DNA from: Betaproteobacteria bacterium
Lineage (GTDB): Bacteria; Pseudomonadota; Gammaproteobacteria; Burkholderiales; SG8-41
Length of the DNA: 64,000 bases
Direction: 5' to 3'
Assembly: GCA_016192825.1 (NCBI GenBank)
Contig: JACPTK010000099.1
Location: 1-64,000 of the forward strand
Shown: piece by piece, positions 41,775-52,941 of the stretch
Position numbering within the stretch: the stretch's first letter is position 1
Layout of the letters: each line of letters opens with the position of its first letter
Translations under genes and position numbers: made by a program
Notes under the pieces: model-generated
Database searches by the model: none
What the model was told of the DNA's origin: nothing
The model's input: the letters and a program-made list of their open reading frames with translations, nothing else

Positions 41775-43745
41775 TTATCCCGGCCGCGCCGGTGACGAGG
41801 ACGCGCCACGCCCGACTCGCATTCGGCGCCAGCGCTGATAACCCACAACCAGCGCGAGCAGCGCTGCGCCAAGCAGGTCGGTGATGAAGCGCGGATCGAA
41901 CAGGCTCAACGCGGACAGCATCAGCAGCACGCGCTGCAGCGCCGAGAGCGGGCCGAACAGGTAACCGACGACGACGCCCGAGAACGCGAAGGCGGCGAGC
42001 GTTGTGGTCACGACACTCTGCACGAACACGGGAGCATTCTGGTAATCGAGCAGCCCGGTGTAGAGAAAGCCGAGCGGCAGGAGATAGACGAAAAGCCCGA
42101 AGCGAAGGGCGAGGAAACCCGTCTTCCACGGGTGCGCGTCGGCGATCGCGGCGGCGGCAAAGGAGACGGTGCACACGGGCGGGGTGAGGTTCGAGGTCTG
42201 CGTGTACCAGATGATCAAGAGATGTGCCGCCATCATCGGCGCGCCAAGCTGGGTCAGCGCCGGTGCGATCAGCACCGAGAGCAGGATGTAGTCGGCGGTG
42301 ACCGAAGAGACGCCCATCCCAAGGAAGAAGGTCCCGACCGCGGTCAGCAGCACGGCGACGAGGAGGTAGCCCATGGAATAGTCGATAACGAGGTGCGACA
42401 GCTGGGCCGCGATCCCGGTCTTCACCACGAGGCCGACGATCACCCCTAGACAGCCGGCGATGCCGCCCACGGTGAGCGAACGCTTGACGCCCAGCTCCAG
42501 GATCTCGATCCAGCGCCGGAACGGGAGGCGCGTCCGGGGCGAAACCAGACTCGCGACGATCACCGAGGGGATCGCCATGAACACCGCCCAGTCCGGGCTG
42601 TAGCCGGCCACGAGCAGGCCTACGACAACGGCAATCGGCGCGATGAAGGCCCAGTGGTTGCGCAGGATTTCCCAGGGATTGCCGAGCTCGCTGCGATCGA
42701 TGCCCTTCACGTCGTGCTTGCGGGCGTAGGCGTCTGCGATGAACAGCAGGCCAACCACGAAGATCAGCGCCGGCGCAACGGAGGCTTTGACGATCTCGAA
42801 ATAGGGGATCCCGGTAATGTCGGCCATGATGAAGATCGCCGCCCCCATGAGCGGCGGCATGATGATGCCGACGGTGGAAGCGCTCGCCTCGAAGGCTGCG
42901 GCGACATGCGGCTGGAAGCCCGATCGCTTCATCAGGGGAATCGTGAGCGTGCCCGTGCTCACCACGTTGGCCGTGGCCGCGCCCGAGATCATTCCGAAAA
43001 GGGCGCTCGCCACGATCGCCACCTTGGCCGCCCCGCCGCGAACCCAGCCGATGAGCGTCAGCGGCAGGTCGATGAAAAGCATTCGCCCGCCCGACTGCTC
43101 GAGCATCGTGCCGAGAATGATGAACAGGAAAACGAAGCTCGCGAAGACGCGGGCGATCGAACCGTAGATGCCCTCGGGACTGTAGAGATAGCCGACCATG
43201 TCGGCCCATTCGATCCCCGGGTAGGAGAGGGCCTGCGGCAGCGCCGGTCCGGCCAGCGCGTAGATGACGAGCGCGAGCGACAGCGCCGGCAGGAACGACC
43301 CGATGACGCGCCGCGCCGCCTCCAGCGCGAGGACGATCATCACCGCGCCCGCCGCGAGATCGAGCTGGTTCGGTTCGGAGAACCGCTCGATGAAACGGGG
43401 TTCGTACTGAACGGTGTACTCGACGGTGGCGGCAATGGCGAGGAGCGCCAATACGATGTCAGCGCGGCTCGGCTGGTTCTTCGGCGCCCGGGACGAGCCC
43501 CGGTAGTAGAGGAAGATCAGCGCGAGCGTGGCGCCGATATAAATCGTGACGAAGCTTTCGGGCGAGAAGTAGCCGAAGCCGGCGAAGTACCAGTAGAGAG
43601 CGGCCAGGCCGACGCTCGCGAGCGTCACCACCCCGGCGACGAGCCCCCCCTCGAGGTGGCGCGGCGCCTGGCCGACGCTGCCCGCGGCGAGCCAGTTGAG
43701 CAGGCGCCACCCGAAGCCTGTCCTGGAGGGACCGACCGGGCTCAT
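41775..43745 (-). CDS. TRAP transporter fused permease (4TM/12TM, TAXI type)
   Basis: A 656-residue inner-membrane protein with about 18 helices, in which the small (DctQ-like) and large (DctM-like) permeases are fused. The DctM block is clear: SGGRMLFIDLPLTLIGW, GMISGAATANVVSTGTLTIPLMKRSGF, ASASTVGIIMPPLMGAAIF and the later SNLTPPVC motif. It works with the TAXI receptor encoded next and takes up a carboxylate using the sodium or proton gradient. The ATG at 43745 (MSPVGPSRTG) directly abuts a hairpin of element copy 2. Confidence 0.94.
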   Translation of the reverse strand: MSPVGPSRTGFGWRLLNWLAAGSVGQAPRHLEGGLVAGVVTLASVGLAALYWYFAGFGYFSPESFVTIYIGATLALIFLYYRGSSRAPKNQPSRADIVLALLAIAATVEYTVQYEPRFIERFSEPNQLDLAAGAVMIVLALEAARRVIGSFLPALSLALVIYALAGPALPQALSYPGIEWADMVGYLYSPEGIYGSIARVFASFVFLFIILGTMLEQSGGRMLFIDLPLTLIGWVRGGAAKVAIVASALFGMISGAATANVVSTGTLTIPLMKRSGFQPHVAAAFEASASTVGIIMPPLMGAAIFIMADITGIPYFEIVKASVAPALIFVVGLLFIADAYARKHDVKGIDRSELGNPWEILRNHWAFIAPIAVVVGLLVAGYSPDWAVFMAIPSVIVASLVSPRTRLPFRRWIEILELGVKRSLTVGGIAGCLGVIVGLVVKTGIAAQLSHLVIDYSMGYLLVAVLLTAVGTFFLGMGVSSVTADYILLSVLIAPALTQLGAPMMAAHLLIIWYTQTSNLTPPVCTVSFAAAAIADAHPWKTGFLALRFGLFVYLLPLGFLYTGLLDYQNAPVFVQSVVTTTLAAFAFSGVVVGYLFGPLSALQRVLLMLSALSLFDPRFITDLLGAALLALVVGYQRWRRMRVGRGASSSPARPG

Positions 43746-43750
43746 CGGGC

Positions 43751-43951
43751 TGGGAGTTTGCCGGAGTTGTCCCCCGACAAGCTCCCAATGCAAAGCCGGC
43801 ACCAGGGAAATTGCAGGAAAGGATGGCGAATATGCAAAATCACCTACACTTTACTGCGGATTCCCACCCTTCGGCCATGGTTTTTTATTGAAGGGTCGGC
43901 CGGTTTTGCTGTCAGCCGCCTGTACGGACTCTTCACTCCGACGGGCTGCTA
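43751..43951. repeat. Hairpin-framed ~200-bp spacer element, copy 2
   Basis: Hairpin TGGGAGTTTGCCGG / CCGACAAGCTCCCA (43751-43787), then GCAAAGCCGGC (43790-43800) with partner GCCGGTTTTGC (43899-43909). Hairpin AGCCGCCTGTACGGA / TCCGACGGGCTGCT (43914-43950) follows. Same order as copy 1, but the core between the arms is unrelated. It fills the gap between the TAXI and TRAP permease genes. Confidence 0.7.
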
Positions 43952-44001
43952 GGCGGCCGGCGAGGGGTGCGAAGTCCCGGACCGCACCCCTTCCGTGCAC
44001 C

Positions 44002-44988
44002 CTACTTCGCGCCGAGTGCCGGCACCCTCGAAACGTCGAGGCCTTTTTCCTTCCAGAGCTTTGCCGCACCGGGATGCAGCGGAAAGGCGAGGCCGTCTAC
44101 CGGACTCCCCTTCATCGCCGACAGGCTCTTCAGGTTGTTGGTCAGATAATCGACGCACGTATCCGACCACAGCGTCCTGGCGACGCCGTAGACCACCTCC
44201 GCCGGCACGTCCTTGTGTGCGAGGAGGATGCCGTTCTGGCCGAAAGAGGTCCATGCGTAGTCGATGGTCGGATAGCTTCCGGCCGCCTGCACGACCTTGC
44301 GGAAGAACGGGTTTTCCCGCAGGAATCCGCTCGCCTCGAGCTCTTTGCCGACGTCGAGGAAGACGGCGTTACCGCTCGCCGCCGCCTCCGTCGCCGCAGG
44401 AGTCGGTACGCCGCCAAGCCAGATCCAGCCATCGATCTTCCCGTCCTTGAGAAAAGAGTTCATCTCGGACGATGAAACGTTGGCCGCATTGATCTTGCCC
44501 AGGATCCCGACCTTCTTCAGGAACGAGCCGACGATATCGCGAGTGACGCTGCCGACCGGCCCTGGCGCGATGCTCTTCCCTGCCATGTCGGCGAGCGACT
44601 TGATGCCCGAGCCCTTGGAGACGACGAAGTGCGCGACCGCCAGCCGCTCGGCCGAGCCCACCGCGAGCATGTTCTGCAGTTTGTTCTTGAAGGGGGCCTT
44701 GCCGTCCCACGCGGCGGTGATCACGCTCTGGTAGTTGATGGTGAACTGTCCCCGCCCGGTCTGCACTTTCATGAAGGCGTCCATGCCGCCCTGCGTCGGC
44801 GTCACCGTCGCGCGAACCTCCGACTTCTGGCGCAGGCACTCGCTCATCGCAGTCAGTGCCCGCGTCCAGGCACCCTTCGCACCGCCCCCGATAAAAGAAA
44901 CCTCCTGTGCGTTCGACGCTGACGCCGCAGCCCCCGTCATCACGGCCAGGACTCCCGCACCGGCCCACAACGTCCATTGCCTAGTCAT
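44002..44988 (-). CDS. TAXI family TRAP transporter solute receptor
   Basis: A 328-residue periplasmic receptor with a signal peptide ending near ASASNAQ (residue 28). VSFIGGGAKGAWTRALTAMSECL at the mature start, NYQSVITAAWDGK and the LADMAGKSIAPGPVGSVTRDIV loop are typical for the TAXI group. It captures the ligand for the fused permease encoded downstream. AGGAGGGGAA precedes the ATG at 44988. Confidence 0.93.
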   Translation of the reverse strand: MTRQWTLWAGAGVLAVMTGAAASASNAQEVSFIGGGAKGAWTRALTAMSECLRQKSEVRATVTPTQGGMDAFMKVQTGRGQFTINYQSVITAAWDGKAPFKNKLQNMLAVGSAERLAVAHFVVSKGSGIKSLADMAGKSIAPGPVGSVTRDIVGSFLKKVGILGKINAANVSSSEMNSFLKDGKIDGWIWLGGVPTPAATEAAASGNAVFLDVGKELEASGFLRENPFFRKVVQAAGSYPTIDYAWTSFGQNGILLAHKDVPAEVVYGVARTLWSDTCVDYLTNNLKSLSAMKGSPVDGLAFPLHPGAAKLWKEKGLDVSRVPALGAK

Positions 44989-45071
44989 GGCGTTCCCCTC
45001 CTCTCGCGTCAAGACCCGGGCGCCGCGATCCCTGAGATAGCTGCGGCCCCACTCGCTCGAAACTGGACAAG

Positions 45072-45102
45072 CATGCGCTTCACGGGCGAACCCGGTCAAG
45101 CG
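45072..45102 (+). repeat. 31-bp direct repeat, left copy
   Basis: CATGCGCTTCACGGGCGAAC plus CCGGTCAAGCG; 28 of 31 bases match 46061-46091. The two copies flank the SDR gene and the VOC remnant. Confidence 0.7.
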
Positions 45103-45117
45103 GGCAGCGCGCAGCGC

Positions 45118-45906
45118 TCAGGTCACCGCCCACGCGCCGTCGATCGGGAGCGCGGCTCCCGAAATGTTCGCCGCCGCCTCCCCGCACAGGTAAACACCGA
45201 GCGCGGCGACCTCCGCCGGCATGATCGGGCGTCGGCTGGGCTGGCGCACGCTCACCAGTTCCTCGATCGCCGCCTCGCGCGGCACCCCTTTTTCGCTCAT
45301 GACGCGCGCAATCTGCCGCTCCGCGTGGGGCGTGAGGACCCATCCCGGGCACAGGGCGTTGCAGGTGATGCCCGTCTGCGCGCACTCCAGCGCGACCGCC
45401 TTGGTCAGCCCGATGATCGCCGCCTTGGTCGTCATGTAGTCCACCCGGTCGCGCACCAGGTTGGTCGCGTGAATGGAGCTCATGTTGATGATGCGGCCCC
45501 AGTTGCGCCGCCGCATGCCAGGCAGGCTGAGCCGGATGGTGTGGAACGCGGCGGAAAGATTGACGGCCAGCGCCTGGTCCCACTTGTCGACCGGGAACGC
45601 CTCCACCGGGGCGTAGTGCCGGGTGACCGCGTTGTTGACGAGCACGTCGATGACCCCGAAGCGCGCATGAACGGCGGCCACCATGCGCTCGATCTGCCGG
45701 AGGTCCGCAAGATCGGCGCCATCGTAAACGACCTCGACTCCATGCTCCCGCGCGATGCCTGCGCGCAGCCGCTCGGTCGCGTCCGCATCGCCAAAGCCGT
45801 TCAGCACCACGTTGCAGCCCTGCGCCGCGAGCGCGCGCGCGAACGCCTCCCCGATGCCGCCGGTCGAACCGGTCACGAGCGCAGTCCTGCTCTTCAGCGC
45901 TGCCAA
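45118..45906 (-). CDS. Short-chain dehydrogenase, 3-hydroxybutyrate-dehydrogenase-like
   Basis: A 262-residue Rossmann oxidoreductase: TGSTGGIGEAFARAL cofactor loop (residues 12-26), DVLVNNAV, the catalytic Ser in IINMSSIHA, and DYMTTKAA giving the YxxxK pair. The sequence is nearest to D-3-hydroxybutyrate dehydrogenases. The start is TTG at 45906, which overlaps the end of the VOC remnant. It is part of the insertion with the TRAP-TAXI genes. Confidence 0.9.
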   Translation of the reverse strand: MAALKSRTALVTGSTGGIGEAFARALAAQGCNVVLNGFGDADATERLRAGIAREHGVEVVYDGADLADLRQIERMVAAVHARFGVIDVLVNNAVTRHYAPVEAFPVDKWDQALAVNLSAAFHTIRLSLPGMRRRNWGRIINMSSIHATNLVRDRVDYMTTKAAIIGLTKAVALECAQTGITCNALCPGWVLTPHAERQIARVMSEKGVPREAAIEELVSVRQPSRRPIMPAEVAALGVYLCGEAAANISGAALPIDGAWAVT

Positions 45907-46034
45907 CCTATGCTTCCCTCTTTGGTCGCGGAATTGAGCCGGCCCACCCCCCTCAACCCGAGGCCCTCGATATAGAACCGCGCCGTTGCCTCCGGATCCT
46001 GCGTACCGATCGCGATGTGCCGAATGCGTGCCAT
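45894..46034 (-). pseudogene. VOC/glyoxalase-fold protein, N-terminal remnant
   Basis: A 46-codon frame, MARIRHIAIGTQDPEATARF then YIEGLGLRGVGRLNSATKEG, matches the first strand-helix unit of VOC-family proteins (with the His metal ligand in RHIAIG). It then breaks into SIGWQR and a stop. The remaining 80-100 residues are missing, so the gene was cut when the SDR gene or its deletion junction was joined on. Confidence 0.65.
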
Positions 46035-46060
46035 GGTCCGCCTCCGTTACTCTAAAAAAT

Positions 46061-46091
46061 CATGCGCTCGACGGGCGAAACCGGTCAAGCG
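46061..46091 (+). repeat. 31-bp direct repeat, right copy
   Basis: CATGCGCTCGACGGGCGAAA plus CCGGTCAAGCG; partner of 45072-45102 in the same orientation, 989 bases apart. Confidence 0.7.
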
Positions 46092-46329
46092 CCAGCAATT
46101 CCCGCTTTGGCAGCGCCTAATCGGTGGCGAACAGGTGCCCCAAACAAGACCCAAGGTCTATTCCCCACTTACTCATCCAAATCCGATTTCATATCGTTAA
46201 GGCTCGCAGCAGCCACAACAACGTCGTCCTCCCGACGAGGAACTCGATGATCGAAGGTCAAGTATCGCGGGTCCCCTCAGGGGGAGGGCCGGGGTGGGGG
46301 TGGTCCATGGGGCCCCTAAGCGACGCCGA

Positions 46330-46565
46330 GCACGCGCAGACCGGCCCGGGGTTTCGGGCGAGGACTGTGTGAGCCTCTCCGGCGTTCGCGTTCACGGATG
46401 AACGATCCGCCCAAGGAGCAATTGGCACGCGGGCCGCGCGCGAGTTCCGCAGACCGCCGGGCTGGTCGAGCAGCGCAGGGGGACCGCACGAGCTTGCGAG
46501 GTTGCGGCGGTGAACCGGGGATCCCTTTTCTTTGGTGACTTTCTTTGGGGGGGCAAAGAAAGTCA
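46330..46565. repeat. Dispersed intergenic element ending in a CTTTCTTTGG palindrome
   Basis: Segments GGGCGAGGACTGTGTGAG, GCGCGAGTTCCGCAGACCGC and GGTCGAGCAGCGCAGGG are followed by GTGACTTTCTTTG - 6 bases - CAAAGAAAGTCAC (46530-46561). A truncated copy lies at 31840-32015. Elements with this layout are widespread in betaproteobacterial spacers; that statement is from general knowledge. Confidence 0.65.
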
Positions 46566-46754
46566 CACGGTCCCCGCGAGGGGATCGTAATTCAAGGCGG
46601 AAGGAGAAAGGCGGAAGGAGGAAGTTTCCTCCCACCACCCCGTCGCCAGTGGCGACACCCCTCCTCAAGCCGGAGGGGAGTTGTCTTGCGATCCCACGAC
46701 ACCGCCCGCTCTGCAGGGACGGGGCGTGCGAAAAGCGCTGCGCTGACGCGAGAG

Positions 46755-47729
46755 TCAGTCCCAAGCTGCCCGCATCATGCTGATACCGTGCGCGCCGCAC
46801 GCCCGCGCGGGCTCCAGGTCGGCGCGCGTGAGCCCGCCGAGCGCATAGACCGGCACCGGGCAATCCCTCAGCAGCGCGCCCAATCGATCCCAGCCGATCC
46901 CCCTTGCGCCGGGATGGGTGGGGGTCGGCTTGACCGGTCCGAGGACCGCGAAGTCCGCGCCCAGCTTCTCGGCTCGCGCGAGCTCCTGCGCGTCGTGGCA
47001 CGAAGCGCCGACGAGATCAAACGCAGGGCGCTCGCGCTGCCGCTCGAGTTGCGCCGAGGTGAGGTGCACGCCGTCGGCGCCGATCCGCTGCGCCAGCGCG
47101 GCATCGGCGTTCACAAGCACTCGCGCGCCGTGGGCGCGGGCCAGTCGCATCGCCTCGGCGGCCAGCCGGGACAGCGCCTCCGCGGGCATCGCCTTCTCGC
47201 GCAGCTGCAGCAGCTTCAGCCCGCCGGCGAGCGCCCGTTCCAGCCGCTCCAGGAATTTCCGCTCGCCCAGCCCGGCGGCGTCGCTGATCGCGTAAACCGG
47301 CGGCAGCTGCAGGGCCCTCAGGATGGGCGCGTTGGCGGGCAACAGGGGATCCACCGATATCCTGCCGGGCGCCTGCCACGCGAAACGCTGGTTCTCGCGC
47401 CCGTGCAGCTCGCCCGACCAGTCGACCACCCGGAAAAAGCGCAACCGCACCGCGGCGTGCGCGTAGTCGTAATCGCGGGCGAGCCAGGGATAGGCGCGCT
47501 CGACCTCGATGCCGAGCTCCTCATGCAGTTCGCGCTTGAGCGCCGCGAGCGGCGGCTCGTCCGGCTCGACCTTGCCGCCGGGAAATTCCCAGTAGCCGGC
47601 GTACACCTTGCCGGCCGGCCGCTGGCCGAGAAGAAAGCGCCCATCCTCGCGCAGGATGACGGCCGCCACGACTTCGACGCGGGCGGATGGCGGACGGCTG
47701 ACGGCTGGCGATTGACGGCCGGCGCTCAC
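46755..47729 (-). CDS. Nudix hydrolase fused to thiamine-phosphate-synthase-like domain
   Basis: A 324-residue bifunctional protein. The N-terminal Nudix domain has GKVYAGYWEFPGGKVEPDEP with the GX5EX7REUXEEXGU box (ALKRELHEELGI), as in MutT, which removes 8-oxo-dGTP. The C-terminal part is ThiE-like (LQLREKAMPAEAL, VLVNADAALAQRIGADGVHL, ADFAVLGPVKPTPTHPGA). This fusion is common in betaproteobacteria. The first 16 residues come from a heptad repeat; the GTG at 47729 is kept as start, but a later GTG (AAVILRED) is possible. Confidence 0.92.
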   Translation of the reverse strand: MSAGRQSPAVSRPPSARVEVVAAVILREDGRFLLGQRPAGKVYAGYWEFPGGKVEPDEPPLAALKRELHEELGIEVERAYPWLARDYDYAHAAVRLRFFRVVDWSGELHGRENQRFAWQAPGRISVDPLLPANAPILRALQLPPVYAISDAAGLGERKFLERLERALAGGLKLLQLREKAMPAEALSRLAAEAMRLARAHGARVLVNADAALAQRIGADGVHLTSAQLERQRERPAFDLVGASCHDAQELARAEKLGADFAVLGPVKPTPTHPGARGIGWDRLGALLRDCPVPVYALGGLTRADLEPARACGAHGISMMRAAWD

Positions 47730-47757
47730 TTCCGCCTTCCGCCTTCATCCTTCAGCC
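47684..47757. repeat. Heptad repeat across the DUF815/Nudix gene junction
   Basis: GGATGGCGGACGGCTGACGG with CTGGCGATTGACGG (47684-47717), then TTCCGCC, TTCCGCC, TTCATCC, TTCAGCC (47730-47757). The second array encodes the last residues of the DUF815 protein and contains its stop codon. The first encodes the N-terminus of the Nudix protein. Confidence 0.8.
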
Positions 47758-48613
47758 TTGATTTGCCGGCCCAGTCGCGCGCGAACTGCCAGGCCACGCG
47801 CCCGCTGCGCGAGCCGCGCTGCAGGGACCACTGCAGCGCCGCGCGTTGCACCGCCTCGGAACGGGCACCCGGCGACTTGAAGTGCTCCAGCCAGACCGCG
47901 ACGATGCGGAGATAGTCGTCCTGGTCGAACGGGTAGAACGACACCCACAGCCCAAAGCGCTCGGAGAGCGACACCTTCTCCTCCGAGGTCTCGCTCGGGT
48001 GGATCTCCTCGCCGACGTGCTTGTAGTCGAGGTTCTCCTGCATGAACTCCGGCATGAGATGGCGCCGGTTGGAGGTGGCGTAGATGACGCAGTTGTCGGT
48101 GGCCGCCGCGATCGACCCGTCGAGCACGACCTTGAGCGCCTTGAACCCCGCCTCGCCGGCCTCGAACGACAGATCGTCGCAGTAGAGCAGGAAGCGCTCC
48201 CGCCGCTCGCCGATGCGGTCCACGATGTCGGGCAGGTCCACCAGATCCCGCTTCTCGACCTCGATCAGCCGCAGGCCCTTCGCCGCGTACTTGTTGAGCA
48301 GCGCCTTGATGAGCGAGGACTTGCCGGTGCCGCGCGCGCCGGTGAGCAGCACGTTGTTCGCGGGATGGCCCTCGACGAACTGCCGCGTGTTCCGCTCCAC
48401 CAGCTCCTTCTGGGAGTCTATCCCCTGGAGGTCGCGCAGGGCGATGCGATGCACGTGCCGCACCGGCTCGATGCGGCCCGCGCCGTTGTGCCTGCGCCAG
48501 CGGAACGCGATCGAGGCACTCCAGTCCGTGGCAGGCGCCTCCTGCGGCACCAGCCGCTCCAGCCGCGTGAGCAGCCCCTCGGCCTGCTTGATCAGTTTGT
48601 CCGCGTCAGCCAT
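47726..48613 (-). CDS. DUF815 family P-loop ATPase
   Basis: A 295-residue AAA-type ATPase of the DUF815 group; its cellular role is not established. The Walker A is LLTGARGTGKSSLIKALL (about residue 90) and the Walker B region is RFLLYCDDLSFE. DNCVIYATSNRRHLMPEF is the sensor region. The last ten residues (RLKDEGGRRK) are encoded by a TTCCGCC-type heptad repeat that runs through the stop codon. It is co-oriented with argJ upstream and the Nudix-ThiE gene downstream, the usual betaproteobacterial order. Confidence 0.9.
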   Translation of the reverse strand: MADADKLIKQAEGLLTRLERLVPQEAPATDWSASIAFRWRRHNGAGRIEPVRHVHRIALRDLQGIDSQKELVERNTRQFVEGHPANNVLLTGARGTGKSSLIKALLNKYAAKGLRLIEVEKRDLVDLPDIVDRIGERRERFLLYCDDLSFEAGEAGFKALKVVLDGSIAAATDNCVIYATSNRRHLMPEFMQENLDYKHVGEEIHPSETSEEKVSLSERFGLWVSFYPFDQDDYLRIVAVWLEHFKSPGARSEAVQRAALQWSLQRGSRSGRVAWQFARDWAGKSRLKDEGGRRK

Positions 48614-48618
48614 TGGCA

Positions 48619-48690
48619 GAGTGTTGAGTATTGAGTTTCCATTCGCAGGCCGACAACTTAACACTCAACACTCAAAACTCAAAACTCCGT
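48619..48690. repeat. TGAGTGT/AACACTC heptad hairpin behind argJ
   Basis: GTGTTGA, GTATTGA, GTTTCC (48621-48640) pairs with AACACTC, AACACTC, AAAACTC, AAAACTC (48660-48687). On the minus strand the argJ stop codon TGA directly opens the second array. The first abuts the DUF815 start. Confidence 0.85.
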
Positions 48691-49928
48691 CAGGTCCGGT
48701 ATTCCGCGTTGATCGTCACATAATCGTGCGACAGGTCGCAGGTCCACACCGTCGCCGCGGCCAAACCACGGTTCAGCACGACCCGCACCGTGATCTCGGG
48801 CTGCCGCATCACGCGCGCCCCGTCCGCCTCGCGGTAGCCGGGGCTGCGACCGCCGTTTTTCGCCACCAGCACGTCGTCGAGATAAAGATCCACCTTGTCC
48901 ACCGCAAGGTCGGCAACGCCGGCGTAGCCGACCGCCGCCAGTATCCGCCCCAAATTGGGATCGGAGGCGAAGAACGCGGTCTTCACCAGCGGCGAATGCG
49001 CGATCGCGTAGGCCACCCTGCGGCACTCCTCCTCCCCGCGCCCGCCCTCGACGCGCACGGTGATGAATTTCGTCGCGCCTTCGCCGTCGCGAATGATGGC
49101 CTGCGCGAGCTCGGCGGCCACCGCTGAGACGCCTTCCGCCAGCGCCGCGTACTCGGCGCCTTTCGCGTCGATCACTTCCGGCATGTCCGCGCGGCCGGTC
49201 GCGATCAGGATGAAGGCGTCATTGGTCGAGGTATCGCCGTCCACCGTGATGCAATTGAAGGAGCGGTTCGCCGCGTGCGCGGCCAGCGCACGCGCGAGCG
49301 GCAGCGAAAGCTTCGCGTCGGTGGCGACGAATCCCAGCATGGTGGCCATGTTGGGGTGGATCATGCCGGCGCCCTTGGCGATGCCAGTGACGGCGATCTC
49401 CGCGGTCCCGACCCGGACGCGGCGCGAAGCGGCCTTCGGCACCGTGTCGGTGGTCATGATGGCCTGTGCCGCCGCGAACCAGTTGTCTTCGCGGGCATCG
49501 GCCAGGCACGCGGGAAGGCCGGCGGCGATTTTTTCCACCGGCAGCGGCTCCATGATCACGCCGGTCGAGAACGGCAGCACCTGCGCCGACGAACAGCCCA
49601 CGAGTCGCGCCAGCTCGCTGCAGGTCAGGCGCGCGGCGGCCACGCCCTCCTTGCCGGTGCCCGCGTTGGCGTTTCCGGTGTTCACCACCAGGGCGCGGAT
49701 CGAGCTGTCGGGATCGAGCATGGTCAGGTGCTGGCGCGAGACCACCACCGGCGCGGCGCAGAAACGGTTCTGCGTGAATACCCCCGCCACGCGCGCGCCG
49801 TTCCCGAGCGTGATGACCAGAAGGTCCTTGCGGCCGGGCTTGCGGATGCCCGCTTCCGTCACGCCCAGGCTGGCGCCCTTGACGGGCAGCAGCCGCTTCG
49901 GGTCCGGCGCTGTGAGGTTAACGGGCAT
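48690..49928 (-). CDS. argJ: Bifunctional glutamate N-acetyltransferase/amino-acid acetyltransferase
   Basis: A 412-residue ornithine acetyltransferase that recycles the acetyl group in arginine synthesis. It self-cleaves at the [16 protein letters not shown] motif (about residue 190), where the Thr becomes the nucleophile. [13 protein letters not shown] near residue 85 and [16 protein letters not shown] are other signatures. It is in its usual place after secA. Confidence 0.96.
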   Translation of the reverse strand: MPVNLTAPDPKRLLPVKGASLGVTEAGIRKPGRKDLLVITLGNGARVAGVFTQNRFCAAPVVVSRQHLTMLDPDSSIRALVVNTGNANAGTGKEGVAAARLTCSELARLVGCSSAQVLPFSTGVIMEPLPVEKIAAGLPACLADAREDNWFAAAQAIMTTDTVPKAASRRVRVGTAEIAVTGIAKGAGMIHPNMATMLGFVATDAKLSLPLARALAAHAANRSFNCITVDGDTSTNDAFILIATGRADMPEVIDAKGAEYAALAEGVSAVAAELAQAIIRDGEGATKFITVRVEGGRGEEECRRVAYAIAHSPLVKTAFFASDPNLGRILAAVGYAGVADLAVDKVDLYLDDVLVAKNGGRSPGYREADGARVMRQPEITVRVVLNRGLAAATVWTCDLSHDYVTINAEYRT

Positions 49929-50016
49929 GGTTTTCGGGGCGCATCAAGTTTGCCCCGGAATGATTATATCGGGACTGCCGAAACCCTAGCGACAGTACGT
50001 GGACGCCCCGAAAACC
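49929..50016. repeat. 13-bp perfect inverted repeat in the secA-argJ spacer
   Basis: GGTTTTCGGGGCG (49929-49941) and CGCCCCGAAAACC (50004-50016) with 62 bases between. The left arm starts directly at the argJ start codon. Confidence 0.65.
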
Positions 50017-50048
50017 AAATTATGAAGTTCGATACGGCAGGGTCACCG

Positions 50049-52868
<2,820 letters not shown>

Positions 52869-52888
52869 TCGTGACTGCTGTAGCTAAA

Positions 52889-52918
52889 CAAAAAGGGGTG
52901 GGGACACGCCCCACCCCC
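52889..52918 (-). terminator. Intrinsic terminator behind the LytM peptidase gene
   Basis: On the minus strand GGGGTGGGGCG / CCCCACCCC forms a GC-rich stem followed by TTTTTGTTT. It lies 24 bases after the stop codon and 20 bases before the secA start. Confidence 0.75.
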
Positions 52919-52941
52919 CTTCGGCATTTCTGTCTCTCAAA

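Larger units (their letters stand above)
46035..46754. other. 720-base spacer with direct repeat and a dispersed repeat
   Basis: No gene is recognised. It holds the right copy of the 31-bp direct repeat (46061-46091) and a GGTCCCCTCAGGGGG-type hairpin near 46270. A long dispersed intergenic element lies at about 46330-46565, and a GGCGGAAGGAG array at 46595-46624. The sequence between is low in coding signs. Confidence 0.6.
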
